From: Clostridioides difficile_A
GTDB lineage: Bacteria > Bacillota > Clostridia > Peptostreptococcales > Peptostreptococcaceae
Assembly: GCA_945909635.1 (NCBI GenBank)
Contig: OX246690.1
Coordinates: 1,736,001-1,800,000 of the forward strand
DNA length: 64,000 nucleotides
Direction of reading: 5' to 3'
Below are positions 18,551 to 27,632 of this stretch, in pieces (position 1 is the first letter of the stretch; each line of letters begins with the position of its first letter). The notes beneath the pieces were generated by a model that did no database searches, was not told where the DNA came from, and worked only from the letters and a program-made list of their open reading frames with translations. Position numbers and translations under genes: made by a program.

Positions 18551-19639
18551 ATGGCAGATTTTAGCACATATTCTAAGGATGATGTTATCTTTTTATTAAA
18601 AGATATATCAAATTTAATTAAAGAAGAAGGAAATAAAGAGAGAGAATTAAAAATACAAAGTGGTAGTCATTATTCAGAAATGATACCAATAGAGTATGAA
18701 GTTAGTGAAGATTATCTGAATTTATATCATGATAAACTAGAGCAAAATAAAGATAAGCTTGCATTTTCAATAGGGGTTATGTGTGAAAAAATAATTAAAA
18801 AAAATGGGAATGATGTGGTTTTAGTTTCACTTGCTAGAGCAGGTACACCTATTGGAATTTTGGCAAAGAGATATCTGAAAAACAAGTATAATCTAAATTT
18901 ACCTCATTATACAATCTCTATAATAAGAGATAAAGGAATAGATATGAATGCAGTTGAATATATAGTAAAGAATCATCCAAATTCAGAGATTCAATTTTTA
19001 GATGGTTGGACTGGAAAAGGAACTATATCAAAAGAACTTGAAAAGGCATGTGATGAGCTTAATAGTAAATTTAAAAAAACTTTTGACTCAACCCTTGCTG
19101 TATTGGCTGACCCTGCTGGATATTCAGGTCTTTATGGAATTAGAGAAGATTTCTTAATACCAAGTGCATGTTTAAATTCAACTGTTTCTGGATTAATAAG
19201 TAGAACTGTATTAAGAGATGATTTAATTGGTAAAGATGATTTTCATGGAGCTAAGTTCTATAAACATTTAAAAGATAAAGACGAATCTATAAATTATATA
19301 GAAACTATAGAAGCATGTTTTAAAAATCAATTTAAGAACATATCTGATGAAGTTAATAAATGGGAAAGTGATATTATAACAAAAGATGGGTATTTTGATG
19401 TTTTAAATATAAAGAAAAAGTACAACATAACAGACATTAATTTTATCAAACCAGGCGTTGGAGAAACAACAAGAGTTTTACTTAGAAGAGTTCCATATAA
19501 GATTCTAGTTAAAGACTTAAATGATAAATCTTTAGAGCACATATTTATATTAGCTAAAGAGAAAAATGTTGAAGTTGAACAAATGGACTTAAAAGCATAT
19601 AAATGTTGTGGAATAATAAAAAATATGAAAGATATTTAG
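18551..19639 (+). CDS. StiP-like / PRTase-related Ter-module protein
   Basis: 362 residues from the ATG at 18551 (GGAG 9 bases upstream; an in-frame TTG at 18542 is less likely). Conserved blocks include LVSLARAGTPIGIL near residue 95, FLDGWTGKGTI near 155, LADPAGY near 185 and PSACLNSTVSGLISRT near 203, matching proteins annotated both as StiP cysteine-protease family and as PRTase-like in Ter operons. C20-type active-site assignment is doubtful. The C-terminal PGVGETTRVLLRRVP segment is conserved in the family and may bind nucleotide or RNA. It follows the TRSP PRTase, consistent with two PRTase-like proteins per module. Confidence 0.82.
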   Translation: MADFSTYSKDDVIFLLKDISNLIKEEGNKERELKIQSGSHYSEMIPIEYEVSEDYLNLYHDKLEQNKDKLAFSIGVMCEKIIKKNGNDVVLVSLARAGTPIGILAKRYLKNKYNLNLPHYTISIIRDKGIDMNAVEYIVKNHPNSEIQFLDGWTGKGTISKELEKACDELNSKFKKTFDSTLAVLADPAGYSGLYGIREDFLIPSACLNSTVSGLISRTVLRDDLIGKDDFHGAKFYKHLKDKDESINYIETIEACFKNQFKNISDEVNKWESDIITKDGYFDVLNIKKKYNITDINFIKPGVGETTRVLLRRVPYKILVKDLNDKSLEHIFILAKEKNVEVEQMDLKAYKCCGIIKNMKDI

Positions 19640-19666
19640 AAAATATATTAGACAGGAGAATACTGA

Positions 19667-20458
19667 ATGATTGTTTTTTCAGACTTAGACAGGAGTATTA
19701 TTTACTCTGATAAATTTTTAGACACTGATAAGAAATATACTAATATAGAAATTTATAGAGAAAAAGAAATATCTTATATATCTTTAGATACTATAAATTT
19801 AATAAAGCAAATACAATATTATGGTATGTTTATACCTACAACTACTAGAACAGTAGAGCAATTTAAGCGTATAGAATTTAATAAATATGGGATTCATTTT
19901 CCATTTAGTATAACTTCAAATGGAGCAATTATACTTAAAAATAATGAAATATTAAAATCGTGGAGTAAAGAAATAGATAAATTAAAGTCTAACTATGAAC
20001 CCATTGAAAGTATGATTGTAAAATTTAAAGATTATCTGAATGTAGAAGGAATAACCAACTTTAAAGTTGCAGAAGATACATTTTTTTATATAGTTGTTGA
20101 TTTTGCAAAATTTAGTTTGGATTCAATTAGGGAGTATCTAGATATATTGGAATCAAAAAATTGGAAATTCTATGTTAGTGGCAGAAAAATCTATTTTATA
20201 CCAAAAGAAATCTCAAAAGAAAATGCTATAAAGTATTTGACTAAGGAATTAAAAATAGAGTCTTTTTATGCAATAGGAGATTCTGTTATGGATTATGGTA
20301 TGCTCAATATTTCAAATAAAGCATATGTATTAAAGCATGGTGATATAAATAAAAATGAAACAGAAAGTTCATTTATATCGAGTACTTTTAATGGAATGAG
20401 TGGAACAGAAGAGATACTATCTAATATTTTAGATGAAAGTTGTCTGCTTAATATATAA
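19667..20458 (+). CDS. HAD-superfamily phosphatase (Ter module, last gene)
   Basis: 263 residues. Motif I is FSDLDRSIIY (residues 4-13, nucleophile D6 and D8), motif II is near the TSNG segment, the conserved Lys is in the PKEISKENA region, and motif III is AIGDSVMDYGM near 205. The C2-cap layout resembles sucrose-phosphatase/Cof-type HADs. As the final gene, 27 bases after the StiP-like gene with GGAG, it would dephosphorylate the product made by the two PRTase-related enzymes. A terminator follows. Confidence 0.88.
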   Translation: MIVFSDLDRSIIYSDKFLDTDKKYTNIEIYREKEISYISLDTINLIKQIQYYGMFIPTTTRTVEQFKRIEFNKYGIHFPFSITSNGAIILKNNEILKSWSKEIDKLKSNYEPIESMIVKFKDYLNVEGITNFKVAEDTFFYIVVDFAKFSLDSIREYLDILESKNWKFYVSGRKIYFIPKEISKENAIKYLTKELKIESFYAIGDSVMDYGMLNISNKAYVLKHGDINKNETESSFISSTFNGMSGTEEILSNILDESCLLNI

Positions 20459-20484
20459 TAATAAATATATATAATTAATAAACT

Positions 20485-20543
20485 AAAAAAATCTGAAATA
20501 AATTAGAATAAAATTTGTCATACTAATTTATTTCAGATTTTTA
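20485..20543. terminator. Bidirectional terminator ending the Ter operon
   Basis: A 19-20-bp stem (AAAAATCTGAAATAAATTAG and its complement) with T-tracts on both sides, shared with the convergent XRE-cupin gene. Confidence 0.9.
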
Positions 20544-20574
20544 TTAATTTATATTCAAGTAAGAGTTCAATATA

Positions 20575-21129
20575 TTAAAATGAAGGTGGAGTCATTGCCC
20601 AAACTGAGATACATATATCATCATCATAATTTTCATATACATGTGGAATAGTACTGTTAAAATAAAAACTATCTCCTTCTTCTAGTACATATTCCTTATT
20701 TCCAAGTATTATCTTCATTTTTCCTTTTATTATATAACCACATTCTTCCCCTTCATGTGTTACAAATTCACTACTTTTTTTTGTATGACCATCTAGCGTA
20801 ACAAGTAAAAATTCTATTTTCTTACCAGATAAATTAGGAACAAGAAGTTCATAAAATTTTGTAGAATCATTAGTTACTATTTTTTTTCTATTGTTTTTCT
20901 TTACCACTATATCAGAGTATTCTTTTCCAATCTCATCAAAAAAATAACCTATATTTATATCAAGAGCTTTTGATATTTTCCACATTGCTACAATTGATGG
21001 AACAACCATATTTCGCTCAATTTGACTTATTAAACCCGTACTTAAATCCGAGTTCTTTGCTAAAGTAGAGATACTGATATTTTTAGATTTTCTAAGAGCT
21101 CTAATTTTACTTCCGACATCTATATTCAT
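20575..21129 (-). CDS. XRE-family regulator with C-terminal cupin domain
   Basis: 184 residues. The N-terminal helix-turn-helix spans about residues 6-60 (IRALRKSKNISISTLAKNS, GLISQIERN), and the cupin_2 domain about 105-175 (HEGEECGYIIKGKM, GDSFYFNSTIPH). The ATG at 21129 follows AAGGGGGT; a TTG at 21138 is in frame but unlikely. It is divergent from the DUF819 transporter and dipeptidase genes, which it probably controls; a perfect palindrome at 21261 is a candidate operator. The cupin likely senses a small ligand such as a peptide or amino acid. Confidence 0.88.
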   Translation of the reverse strand: MNIDVGSKIRALRKSKNISISTLAKNSDLSTGLISQIERNMVVPSIVAMWKISKALDINIGYFFDEIGKEYSDIVVKKNNRKKIVTNDSTKFYELLVPNLSGKKIEFLLVTLDGHTKKSSEFVTHEGEECGYIIKGKMKIILGNKEYVLEEGDSFYFNSTIPHVYENYDDDICISVWAMTPPSF

Positions 21130-21260
21130 TAGATACAAACCCCCTTAGACATGATTATAACATATAATTTCTAAAGAATAATAAAATAAAAAAGTTTTAT
21201 TATTCATGTATTTTCCATGTTATATTGAATTTTCTGAAAAGATGGATTATAATAAAACTA

Positions 21261-21280
21261 ATATTCAATATATTGAATAT
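21261..21280. promoter_or_regulatory. Perfect 20-bp palindrome, candidate operator
   Basis: ATATTCAATATATTGAATAT is fully self-complementary and lies about 42 bases before the DUF819 start, in the divergent region with the XRE-cupin regulator. Confidence 0.55.
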
Positions 21281-21322
21281 TGATTTGAATATTTTAATTT
21301 AATGAAATAGGAGGTAGGTAAG

Positions 21323-22525
21323 ATGAAGAGTTTTGTAAGTCCTGATAATATTTGGGTACTATGGGCAGTCATAACTGGATGGGCAGCATTTAGTATTTAT
21401 CTGGAACAAAAGTACAACTGGGCATCGAAAATATCAGGGGCAATAATAGCTCTTGTAGGAGCCATGTTACTATCAAATCTAAATATCATACCAGTAGAGT
21501 CTGTTGTGTATGACCAGGTATGGGGATATGTTGTTCCTTTAGCCATAGCTTTACTGTTATATCAATGTAACATTAAAAAGATATGGAAAGAAAGTGGAAG
21601 ATTACTTGTAATATTTCTTGTAGGCTCTGTAGGAACTGTTCTTGGAGCTATGGTTGGATTTTTACTATTAAAAAATGCAGTACCAGATTTAAATATTGTT
21701 GCAGCTATGATGACAGGTTCTTATATAGGTGGAAATGTAAACTTCGCAGCCATGTCAGGAGCATTTAATGCACCCGGAGAATTAGTATCAGCAACAGTTG
21801 TAGCAGATAATCTTTTAATGGCTTTATATTTCTTTGTTTTAATAGCTATCCCATCCATTGGATTTTTTAGAAAACATTTTAAACATCCACATGTAGATGA
21901 GATGGAACGTACTGATGTAACTGAAGGAGAAACAATAGCAGCAAACTATTGGGGAAGAAAAGAAATATCTTTAAAAGATATAGCAATAGCTATTGGTAGT
22001 GCCTTTATAATTGTTGCAGTATCTGTAGAGTTATCAACTTGGTTCAAAGCTATAATACCAACATCAAATCCTTTTTTAGCAATGTTAAATACTCTATTCG
22101 GTAATCAATATTTAATAATAACTACTTTGACTATGTTATTTGCTACCTTTATGCCTAAATTCTTTAGTGATATAAAAGGAGCACAAGAGATAGGTACATT
22201 TTTGATTTATATATTCTTTGTAGTAGTAGGTGTTCCTGCTTCTATAACATTAATAATTCAAAAATCACCACTACTACTTTTATACTGTGGAATAATGGTA
22301 CTAATAAATATGTTAGTTACATTTATAGTTGCCAAAATATTTAAATTTAGTTTAGAAGAAGCCATTCTTGCATCTAATGCAAATATTGGTGGACCTACAA
22401 CAGCAGCAGCTATGGCAATATCAAAAGGCTGGTCTAAACTAGTAGGACCAATACTTATAGTTGGAACATTTGGATACATAGTTGGTAATTATTTTGGCCT
22501 TTTAGTGGGAAATATTTTAATATAA
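21323..22525 (+). CDS. DUF819 (YjcL-like) integral membrane transporter
   Basis: 400 residues with about eleven to twelve membrane segments. Hallmarks of DUF819 include GSYIGGNVNFAAMSGAF near residue 132 and its pseudo-repeat SNANIGGPTTAAAMA near 352, two Gly-rich half-motifs typical of an inverted-repeat transporter. GGAGG precedes the ATG. It is 75 bases upstream of an M19 dipeptidase and divergent from an XRE-cupin regulator, suggesting uptake of a dipeptide or amino-acid-like compound that is then hydrolysed. The substrate has not been established for the family. Confidence 0.85.
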   Translation: MKSFVSPDNIWVLWAVITGWAAFSIYLEQKYNWASKISGAIIALVGAMLLSNLNIIPVESVVYDQVWGYVVPLAIALLLYQCNIKKIWKESGRLLVIFLVGSVGTVLGAMVGFLLLKNAVPDLNIVAAMMTGSYIGGNVNFAAMSGAFNAPGELVSATVVADNLLMALYFFVLIAIPSIGFFRKHFKHPHVDEMERTDVTEGETIAANYWGRKEISLKDIAIAIGSAFIIVAVSVELSTWFKAIIPTSNPFLAMLNTLFGNQYLIITTLTMLFATFMPKFFSDIKGAQEIGTFLIYIFFVVVGVPASITLIIQKSPLLLLYCGIMVLINMLVTFIVAKIFKFSLEEAILASNANIGGPTTAAAMAISKGWSKLVGPILIVGTFGYIVGNYFGLLVGNILI

Positions 22526-22599
22526 TTTTAATTTAATATAGTTTTTCGTGAATTAAAAAGTTTATTTTGATAAAGATTTTTATTTAACTGGAGGTTGTT

Positions 22600-23580
22600 A
22601 TGATTTTCGATGGACATTCAGATACTTGGGCAGATGTAACAATAAGAAGACTTAACGGGGAGAAAGATGTATTTAGAAGAATTCATCTTGATAATTTTAA
22701 AAGGGCAAATATAGAAGGAGCTATCTTTGTAATATGGATAGACCCTCCATATGATAAGAAACCTGAAAAAAGAGTTAAACAAATTGTAAATTCCATAAAA
22801 GATGAAATTGAAGATATGAAAGATATTGTAAATATAGTAAAAAAATATTCTGATATAAGTAAAGGTATAAGTGAAAATAAAATAAATATTTTAATTGGAA
22901 TAGAAGGATTAAGTCATATTGGAAAAAATATAGATTTAATAGATTATTTTTACAAGGAAGTTGGAGCAAGACATGCATCGTTAACTTGGAATGAGCAAAA
23001 TGAACTTGCGACAGGATGTTTAGGAGATAAGAACAGAGGTTTAACTGATATAGGGAAAAAAGCAGTAAATAAGATGGAAGAATTGGGCATGATTGTGGAT
23101 GTGTCACATTTGAATGACAAGTCATTTTGGGATTTGATGTCTATTGTAAGTAAGCCAGTAATAGCTTCTCATTCTAACGCAAGAAATCTATGTGATGCTA
23201 AAAGAAATCTTACAGATGCTCAATTAAAAGAAATTTCAAAGACAGGTGGATTAGTAGGAATAAATAGTTTTAGAGGATTTACTAATAGTAATCCCAAAAA
23301 ACAAGATTTGATACACTTAGTTGACCATATAGACTATATGGTAAATCTTATAGGTATAGAACATGTATCTTTTGGGTTTGACTTTAGTGATTACTTGGGG
23401 ACAGAAACTATAGGTTCTTTTACTGAAAATGCCAGTATTCCAAGTGTAGATGGTCTTGAGAGCACACATACAGCACATAATATAATAGTAGAGCTTGAAA
23501 ATAGAGGTTATAAAAAAAGAGATATAGATTTAATTTCTAGTGGTAATTTTTATAGACTCTTTAAAGATATATTAAAATAA
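22600..23580 (+). CDS. Membrane-dipeptidase family (M19) peptidase
   Basis: 326 residues without signal peptide, so cytoplasmic here. M19 zinc ligands and motifs: DGHSDT at residues 4-9 (HxD), GIEG near 105, DVSHLND near 166, IASHSNAR near 187 and GFDFSD near 257. M19 enzymes cleave dipeptides, including D-amino-acid containing ones. The pairing with the DUF819 transporter suggests import followed by cleavage. Good GGAGG at the ATG; transcription ends at the 23681 hairpin. Confidence 0.9.
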   Translation: MIFDGHSDTWADVTIRRLNGEKDVFRRIHLDNFKRANIEGAIFVIWIDPPYDKKPEKRVKQIVNSIKDEIEDMKDIVNIVKKYSDISKGISENKINILIGIEGLSHIGKNIDLIDYFYKEVGARHASLTWNEQNELATGCLGDKNRGLTDIGKKAVNKMEELGMIVDVSHLNDKSFWDLMSIVSKPVIASHSNARNLCDAKRNLTDAQLKEISKTGGLVGINSFRGFTNSNPKKQDLIHLVDHIDYMVNLIGIEHVSFGFDFSDYLGTETIGSFTENASIPSVDGLESTHTAHNIIVELENRGYKKRDIDLISSGNFYRLFKDILK

Positions 23581-23680
23581 TATAATGAATAGTTTAAACG
23601 CATAAGATATTTATTATATTTAATGTAACACATACATATTTAAATTAGCATTTATAATTTATTTTATTAAATTGAATTTT

Positions 23681-23718
23681 AATGTTACTAGAAGTTTCAA
23701 TTCTAGTAACATTTTTTA
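23681..23718 (+). terminator. Intrinsic terminator after the dipeptidase gene
   Basis: Perfect 13-bp arms (AATGTTACTAGAA and its complement), 7-base loop, T-tract. Confidence 0.9.
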
Positions 23719-23747
23719 TATGTAAAACAAAAAAATATATATATCTA

Positions 23748-23807
23748 TTGACAATGATAATTATTATTGATAAACTATAAAAGTAAAAAATGATAATAAT
23801 TATCATT
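23748..23807 (+). promoter_or_regulatory. Fur-regulated promoter of the iron-uptake operon
   Basis: TTGACA at 23748 and TAAACT at 23771 with a 17-base spacer form a promoter. An ATGATAATTATTATTGATA Fur-like stretch overlaps the spacer. A perfect 9-1-9 Fur box (AATGATAATAATTATCATT) lies at 23789-23807 just downstream, so iron-bound Fur should repress at two overlapping sites. Confidence 0.85.
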
Positions 23808-23838
23808 TTAAATAAAGAAAAGTTTTTAAGGAGGGAGA

Positions 23839-24792
23839 ATGAAAAAAAGGTATTTAGTCATAGGAATAATAATTTTGTCTTATTTTTCTTTATTTATAGG
23901 AGCTGAAGATATAAATATAATGCATCTATTTGCAAAAAATCAACATAAACTTATGGTATTTGTTATGAGTAGAATACCAAGATTGATAAGTATATTGATT
24001 GCAGGTGTAGGGATGAGTATAGCAGGTCTTATAATGCAACAGATAAGTAAAAATAAATTTGTATCACCCACAACAGGGGCTACAATAGATGCAGCTCAAT
24101 TTGGTATAGTAATTTGTATGCTTTTAATACCAACTGCGTCTATTCTTACAAAGACCATAATAGCATTTGTATTTTCTCTTATAGGGACTTTTATGTTTAT
24201 GAAAATAATAAGCAGATTACAATTTAAAAATATAATTTTCGTACCATTAGTAGGTATAATGTTTGGAAATATAATAGGTTCTATGACAGATTTTATTGCA
24301 TATAAATACGATTTGAGTCAAAATGTAAGTTCTTGGATGCAAGGTGACTTTTCTATGATACTTAAAGGAAATTATGAGATATTATACATCACAATACCTC
24401 TTATAATATTAGCATATGTCTATGCAAATAAATTTACTGTTGTTGGCATGGGCATAGATTTTGCAACAAACTTAGGGTTGAGCTACAAAAAGGTTGTTAA
24501 TATAGGTTTGGTAATAGTGGCCCTTGTCACAGTATGTGTAGTCGTTACAGCTGGTAATATACCTTTTATAGGTCTAATAGTTCCAAACATTGTGTCCTTA
24601 TATATGGGTGATAATATAAGAGCAAACATATGGTATACTGGTTTATTTGGAGCTATATTTGTGCTTATATGCGATATTTTTGGAAGGATAATTATTTATC
24701 CATATGAAATATCTATAGGACTTACAGTTGGAGTCATAGGAAGTATACTATTCCTTTATTTGATACTAAGGAGGAATGTAAATGAAGCTTAG
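23839..24792 (+). CDS. yclN: Iron-siderophore ABC transporter permease (YclN-type)
   Basis: 317 residues, FecCD family, about nine membrane helices; SRIPRLISILIAGVGMSIAG near residues 43-62 and the GNIPFIGLIVPNI coupling-helix motif near 236 are typical. It forms the channel with the next permease. First gene of a four-gene operon behind a Fur-box promoter; overlaps the next start by 11 bases. Similarity in arrangement to Bacillus YclNOPQ suggests a petrobactin- or catecholate-type ferric siderophore; specificity is inferred. Confidence 0.9.
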   Translation: MKKRYLVIGIIILSYFSLFIGAEDINIMHLFAKNQHKLMVFVMSRIPRLISILIAGVGMSIAGLIMQQISKNKFVSPTTGATIDAAQFGIVICMLLIPTASILTKTIIAFVFSLIGTFMFMKIISRLQFKNIIFVPLVGIMFGNIIGSMTDFIAYKYDLSQNVSSWMQGDFSMILKGNYEILYITIPLIILAYVYANKFTVVGMGIDFATNLGLSYKKVVNIGLVIVALVTVCVVVTAGNIPFIGLIVPNIVSLYMGDNIRANIWYTGLFGAIFVLICDIFGRIIIYPYEISIGLTVGVIGSILFLYLILRRNVNEA

Positions 24793-25738
24793 TCTTAATA
24801 AGAAAATTTATTTCATTAGTACATTACTATTAATATCAATAGTGATTTTTACAATTTATGGAATAGATATGAATAATATAGATTATGCACTATCACAAAG
24901 AATACCAAAAATACTTGCTATGATATTAGGTGGAGGGTGTATAGCATTTACTACTGTAGTGTTTCAAACAATTACAAACAATCAAATACTAACACCAAGC
25001 GTATTAGGATTGGATTCATTATATGTAATGATTCAAACTATAATAGTATTTATATTTGGTTCAACTAGCAGTTTGATTATTAATGAAAATTATAATTTTA
25101 TTGTAAATGTTGCTGTGATGATTGGAGCATCAATGTTATTATATAAGATATTATTTGAAAAAAATAAAAATAATATTTTCTTTTTAGTCCTAGTAGGTAT
25201 GATATTTGGAACCTTATTTAAAAGTGCAACAACCTTTATTCAAGTAATGATAGACCCAAATGAATTTCTAGCTTTACAAACTAGTATAATGGCCAGTTTA
25301 AATAATATAAATACTAATGTACTTTTAATAGCATTTATAATAATTATTGCCATGATACCTTTTATATATGACGAAATAAAGTATTTAGATGTATTATCAT
25401 TGGGTAGAGAGCAATCAATTAATTTAGGTGTAGATTTTGATAAAGTAGTTAAAAAAATGATAATAGTAATAGCAATTTTAGTTTCAATATCAACAGCACT
25501 TATTGGTCCAATGACATTTTTAGGGCTTTTACTTGCTAATATATCTAGAGAAGTTTTTAAAACGTATAAGCATACATATTTAATTTTTGGTTCTATGCTA
25601 ATAGGCATGATTACATTAATAATTGGTCAATTTTTTATACAACATGTATTTAAATTTGATACTACTTTGAGTGTAGTAATAAATTTCATAGGAGGAATTT
25701 ACTTTATTCAGTTATTGTTAAAGGGGGCAAATAAGTGA
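24782..25738 (+). CDS. yclO: Iron-siderophore ABC transporter permease (YclO-type)
   Basis: 318 residues, second FecCD permease, with SQRIPKILAMILGGGCIA near residues 38-55 and ALIGPMTFLGLLLANI near 240. It pairs with the upstream permease as a heterodimer. Start ATG inside the upstream gene with GGAGG at about 24771. The stop overlaps the ATPase start by four bases (GTGA). Shares the Fur-controlled promoter. Confidence 0.9.
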   Translation: MKLSLNKKIYFISTLLLISIVIFTIYGIDMNNIDYALSQRIPKILAMILGGGCIAFTTVVFQTITNNQILTPSVLGLDSLYVMIQTIIVFIFGSTSSLIINENYNFIVNVAVMIGASMLLYKILFEKNKNNIFFLVLVGMIFGTLFKSATTFIQVMIDPNEFLALQTSIMASLNNINTNVLLIAFIIIIAMIPFIYDEIKYLDVLSLGREQSINLGVDFDKVVKKMIIVIAILVSISTALIGPMTFLGLLLANISREVFKTYKHTYLIFGSMLIGMITLIIGQFFIQHVFKFDTTLSVVINFIGGIYFIQLLLKGANK

Positions 25739-26490
25739 TAGAAATAAGAAATATATTTAAAAAATATAAGAACAAAAATGTTGTAGAAGATGTTTCTTTT
25801 AATATAGAGAAAGGAAAGATAACTTCTTTTATAGGACCAAATGGAGCTGGGAAAAGTACTGTATTATCAATAGTAACAAGGCTTATAGGTGGTGATAGTG
25901 GCGAAGTAATAATAGAAGGAAAAAACTTAGCTAGCTACACTAACAAGGAATTAGCTAAAAAAATAGCTATTCTTAAACAATCTAATAATATAACTTTAAG
26001 GCTCACAATAAGGGAATTGGTTGGGTTTGGAAGATTTCCGTATAGTGAAGGAAATCTAACTAAAGAGGATGAGAAGTATATTGACGAAGCGATAGAATAT
26101 ATGAAATTGACTGATATACAACATAAATATCTAGATGAGTTGAGTGGAGGTCAGAGACAAAGAGCCTATATAGCAATGGTAATAGCCCAAGATACAGAGT
26201 ATATATTGCTTGATGAACCACTTAATAATTTAGATATGAATCATTCAGTTCAGATGATGAAAGTGCTTAGAGACCTTTGTGATGACCTAGATAAGACTAT
26301 AGTGTTAGTAATGCATGATATAAACTTCGCATCATGCTATTCAGATAATATAGTTGCATTAAAAAATGGAAAAATTGAGAAGGTAGGTCGTACAGATGAG
26401 ATAGTCAATGAAAAAGTTTTAGAAGATATTTATGAGATGAATTTCAATATTAAAAATATAAATGGAAATCGAATTTGTATTTATTTTTAA
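25735..26490 (+). CDS. yclP: Iron-siderophore ABC transporter ATPase (YclP-type)
   Basis: 251 residues; Walker A GPNGAGKST near residue 34, signature LSGGQRQRA near 137, Walker B YILLDEP near 157 and the switch His in VMHDIN near 192. The start is GTG overlapping the upstream stop. It powers import through the YclN/YclO-type pair. The C-terminal ~20 residues (EKVLEDIYEMNFNIK) match FecE-type siderophore ATPases. The solute-binding gene follows after about 100 bases. Confidence 0.93.
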   Translation: MIEIRNIFKKYKNKNVVEDVSFNIEKGKITSFIGPNGAGKSTVLSIVTRLIGGDSGEVIIEGKNLASYTNKELAKKIAILKQSNNITLRLTIRELVGFGRFPYSEGNLTKEDEKYIDEAIEYMKLTDIQHKYLDELSGGQRQRAYIAMVIAQDTEYILLDEPLNNLDMNHSVQMMKVLRDLCDDLDKTIVLVMHDINFASCYSDNIVALKNGKIEKVGRTDEIVNEKVLEDIYEMNFNIKNINGNRICIYF

Positions 26491-26589
26491 CGAATCATCT
26501 ATAAAATTCAAAGTATTATATAAAAACAAACGAATTTTATAAAAATTTAAATTAAAATAGACATCAATAAGAAAGAAGGAGATATCAGC

Positions 26590-27558
26590 ATGAATAAAAA
26601 AGTAGCAATAGTAGCCACAGTGGTAATAGTAGTATTGGTGACAGTGTTTGCATTAGGTGGAGGCAAAAAAAATGAATCTAAGACATCAGATAATTCAAAT
26701 GATACTGTAAAGATAACTCATAGTTTGGGAGAAACAGATGTAAAGCTAAATCCTAAGAAGGTAGTAGTATTTGATTATTCAGCTCTAGATACAATGGATA
26801 CGTTAGGAGTAGGAGAGAGCTTAGTAGGACTTCCAAAATCAAGTTTGCCAACATCTTTAGAAAAATATAAAGATGAAAAATATGCAGATTTAGGAGGATT
26901 GAAAGAACCAGACTTAGAAGGTATAAAATCAGCAAATCCAGATTTAATTATAATAAATGGAAGACAAGAAGATTTTTATGAGCAATTATCGAAAATAGCA
27001 CCAACAATAAGTACAAGTAAAGATGATAAGAAGTATTTGGATTCTGTTAAAAATAATATAGATAAAATAGGAAAAATATTTGGAGTGGAAGAAAAAGCTA
27101 ATCAAGAATTTAGTAAAATTGAAAAGAAGATAGAGACTTTAAATAAAAAAGTAAAAGAAAAAAACTTAAATGCTTTAACCCTAATGGTAAATGAAGGTAA
27201 TTTAAGTGTATTTGGTGAAGAATCAAGATTTAGTATATTATACAATAGTTTTGGATTTGAAAATAAAGATAAAAATATAAAAGAATCAAGTCATGGTCAA
27301 AATATTACTTTTGAGTATATAGCTAAACAAAATCCAGAAGTTATGTTTGTTATAGATAGAGGAATAGCTACAGGTAGTGATGTAAAAGAGGGTTCAACAG
27401 CAAAGTCTGTTTTAAATAATGATATAATAAAATCTATGGATGCATATAAAAATGATAATATAATCTATCTGGATTCACCAACATGGTATGTGAATGATGG
27501 AGGTCTAACTTCTTTAAATAAAATGATAGATGATGCATCACAAGCAGTTAATAAGTAA
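26590..27558 (+). CDS. yclQ: Siderophore-binding protein (YclQ-type), N-terminally anchored, no lipobox Cys
   Basis: 322 residues, periplasmic-binding-protein fold of the FepB/FatB class: KVVVFDYSALDTMDTLG near residue 58, GGLKEPDLEGIKSANPDLII near 100-118, GIATGSDVK near 260. The N-terminus is a hydrophobic segment (residues 5-23) ending ALGGGKKNES. Gram-positive binding proteins normally have a lipobox Cys here; none is present anywhere nearby, so it is probably held by an uncleaved transmembrane helix or released. AAGGAG precedes the ATG. Fourth gene of the Fur-regulated operon; terminator follows. Confidence 0.88.
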   Translation: MNKKVAIVATVVIVVLVTVFALGGGKKNESKTSDNSNDTVKITHSLGETDVKLNPKKVVVFDYSALDTMDTLGVGESLVGLPKSSLPTSLEKYKDEKYADLGGLKEPDLEGIKSANPDLIIINGRQEDFYEQLSKIAPTISTSKDDKKYLDSVKNNIDKIGKIFGVEEKANQEFSKIEKKIETLNKKVKEKNLNALTLMVNEGNLSVFGEESRFSILYNSFGFENKDKNIKESSHGQNITFEYIAKQNPEVMFVIDRGIATGSDVKEGSTAKSVLNNDIIKSMDAYKNDNIIYLDSPTWYVNDGGLTSLNKMIDDASQAVNK

Positions 27559-27600
27559 ATCTATTATTTACAATAAACATGTTTTATTTATTACTTATTT

Positions 27601-27632
27601 AATCAGCCACTTTAAGTGGCTGATTTTTTATG
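27601..27632 (+). terminator. Terminator of the iron-uptake operon
   Basis: AATCAGCCACTT and its complement around a 2-4-base loop, then a T-tract. Confidence 0.92.
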
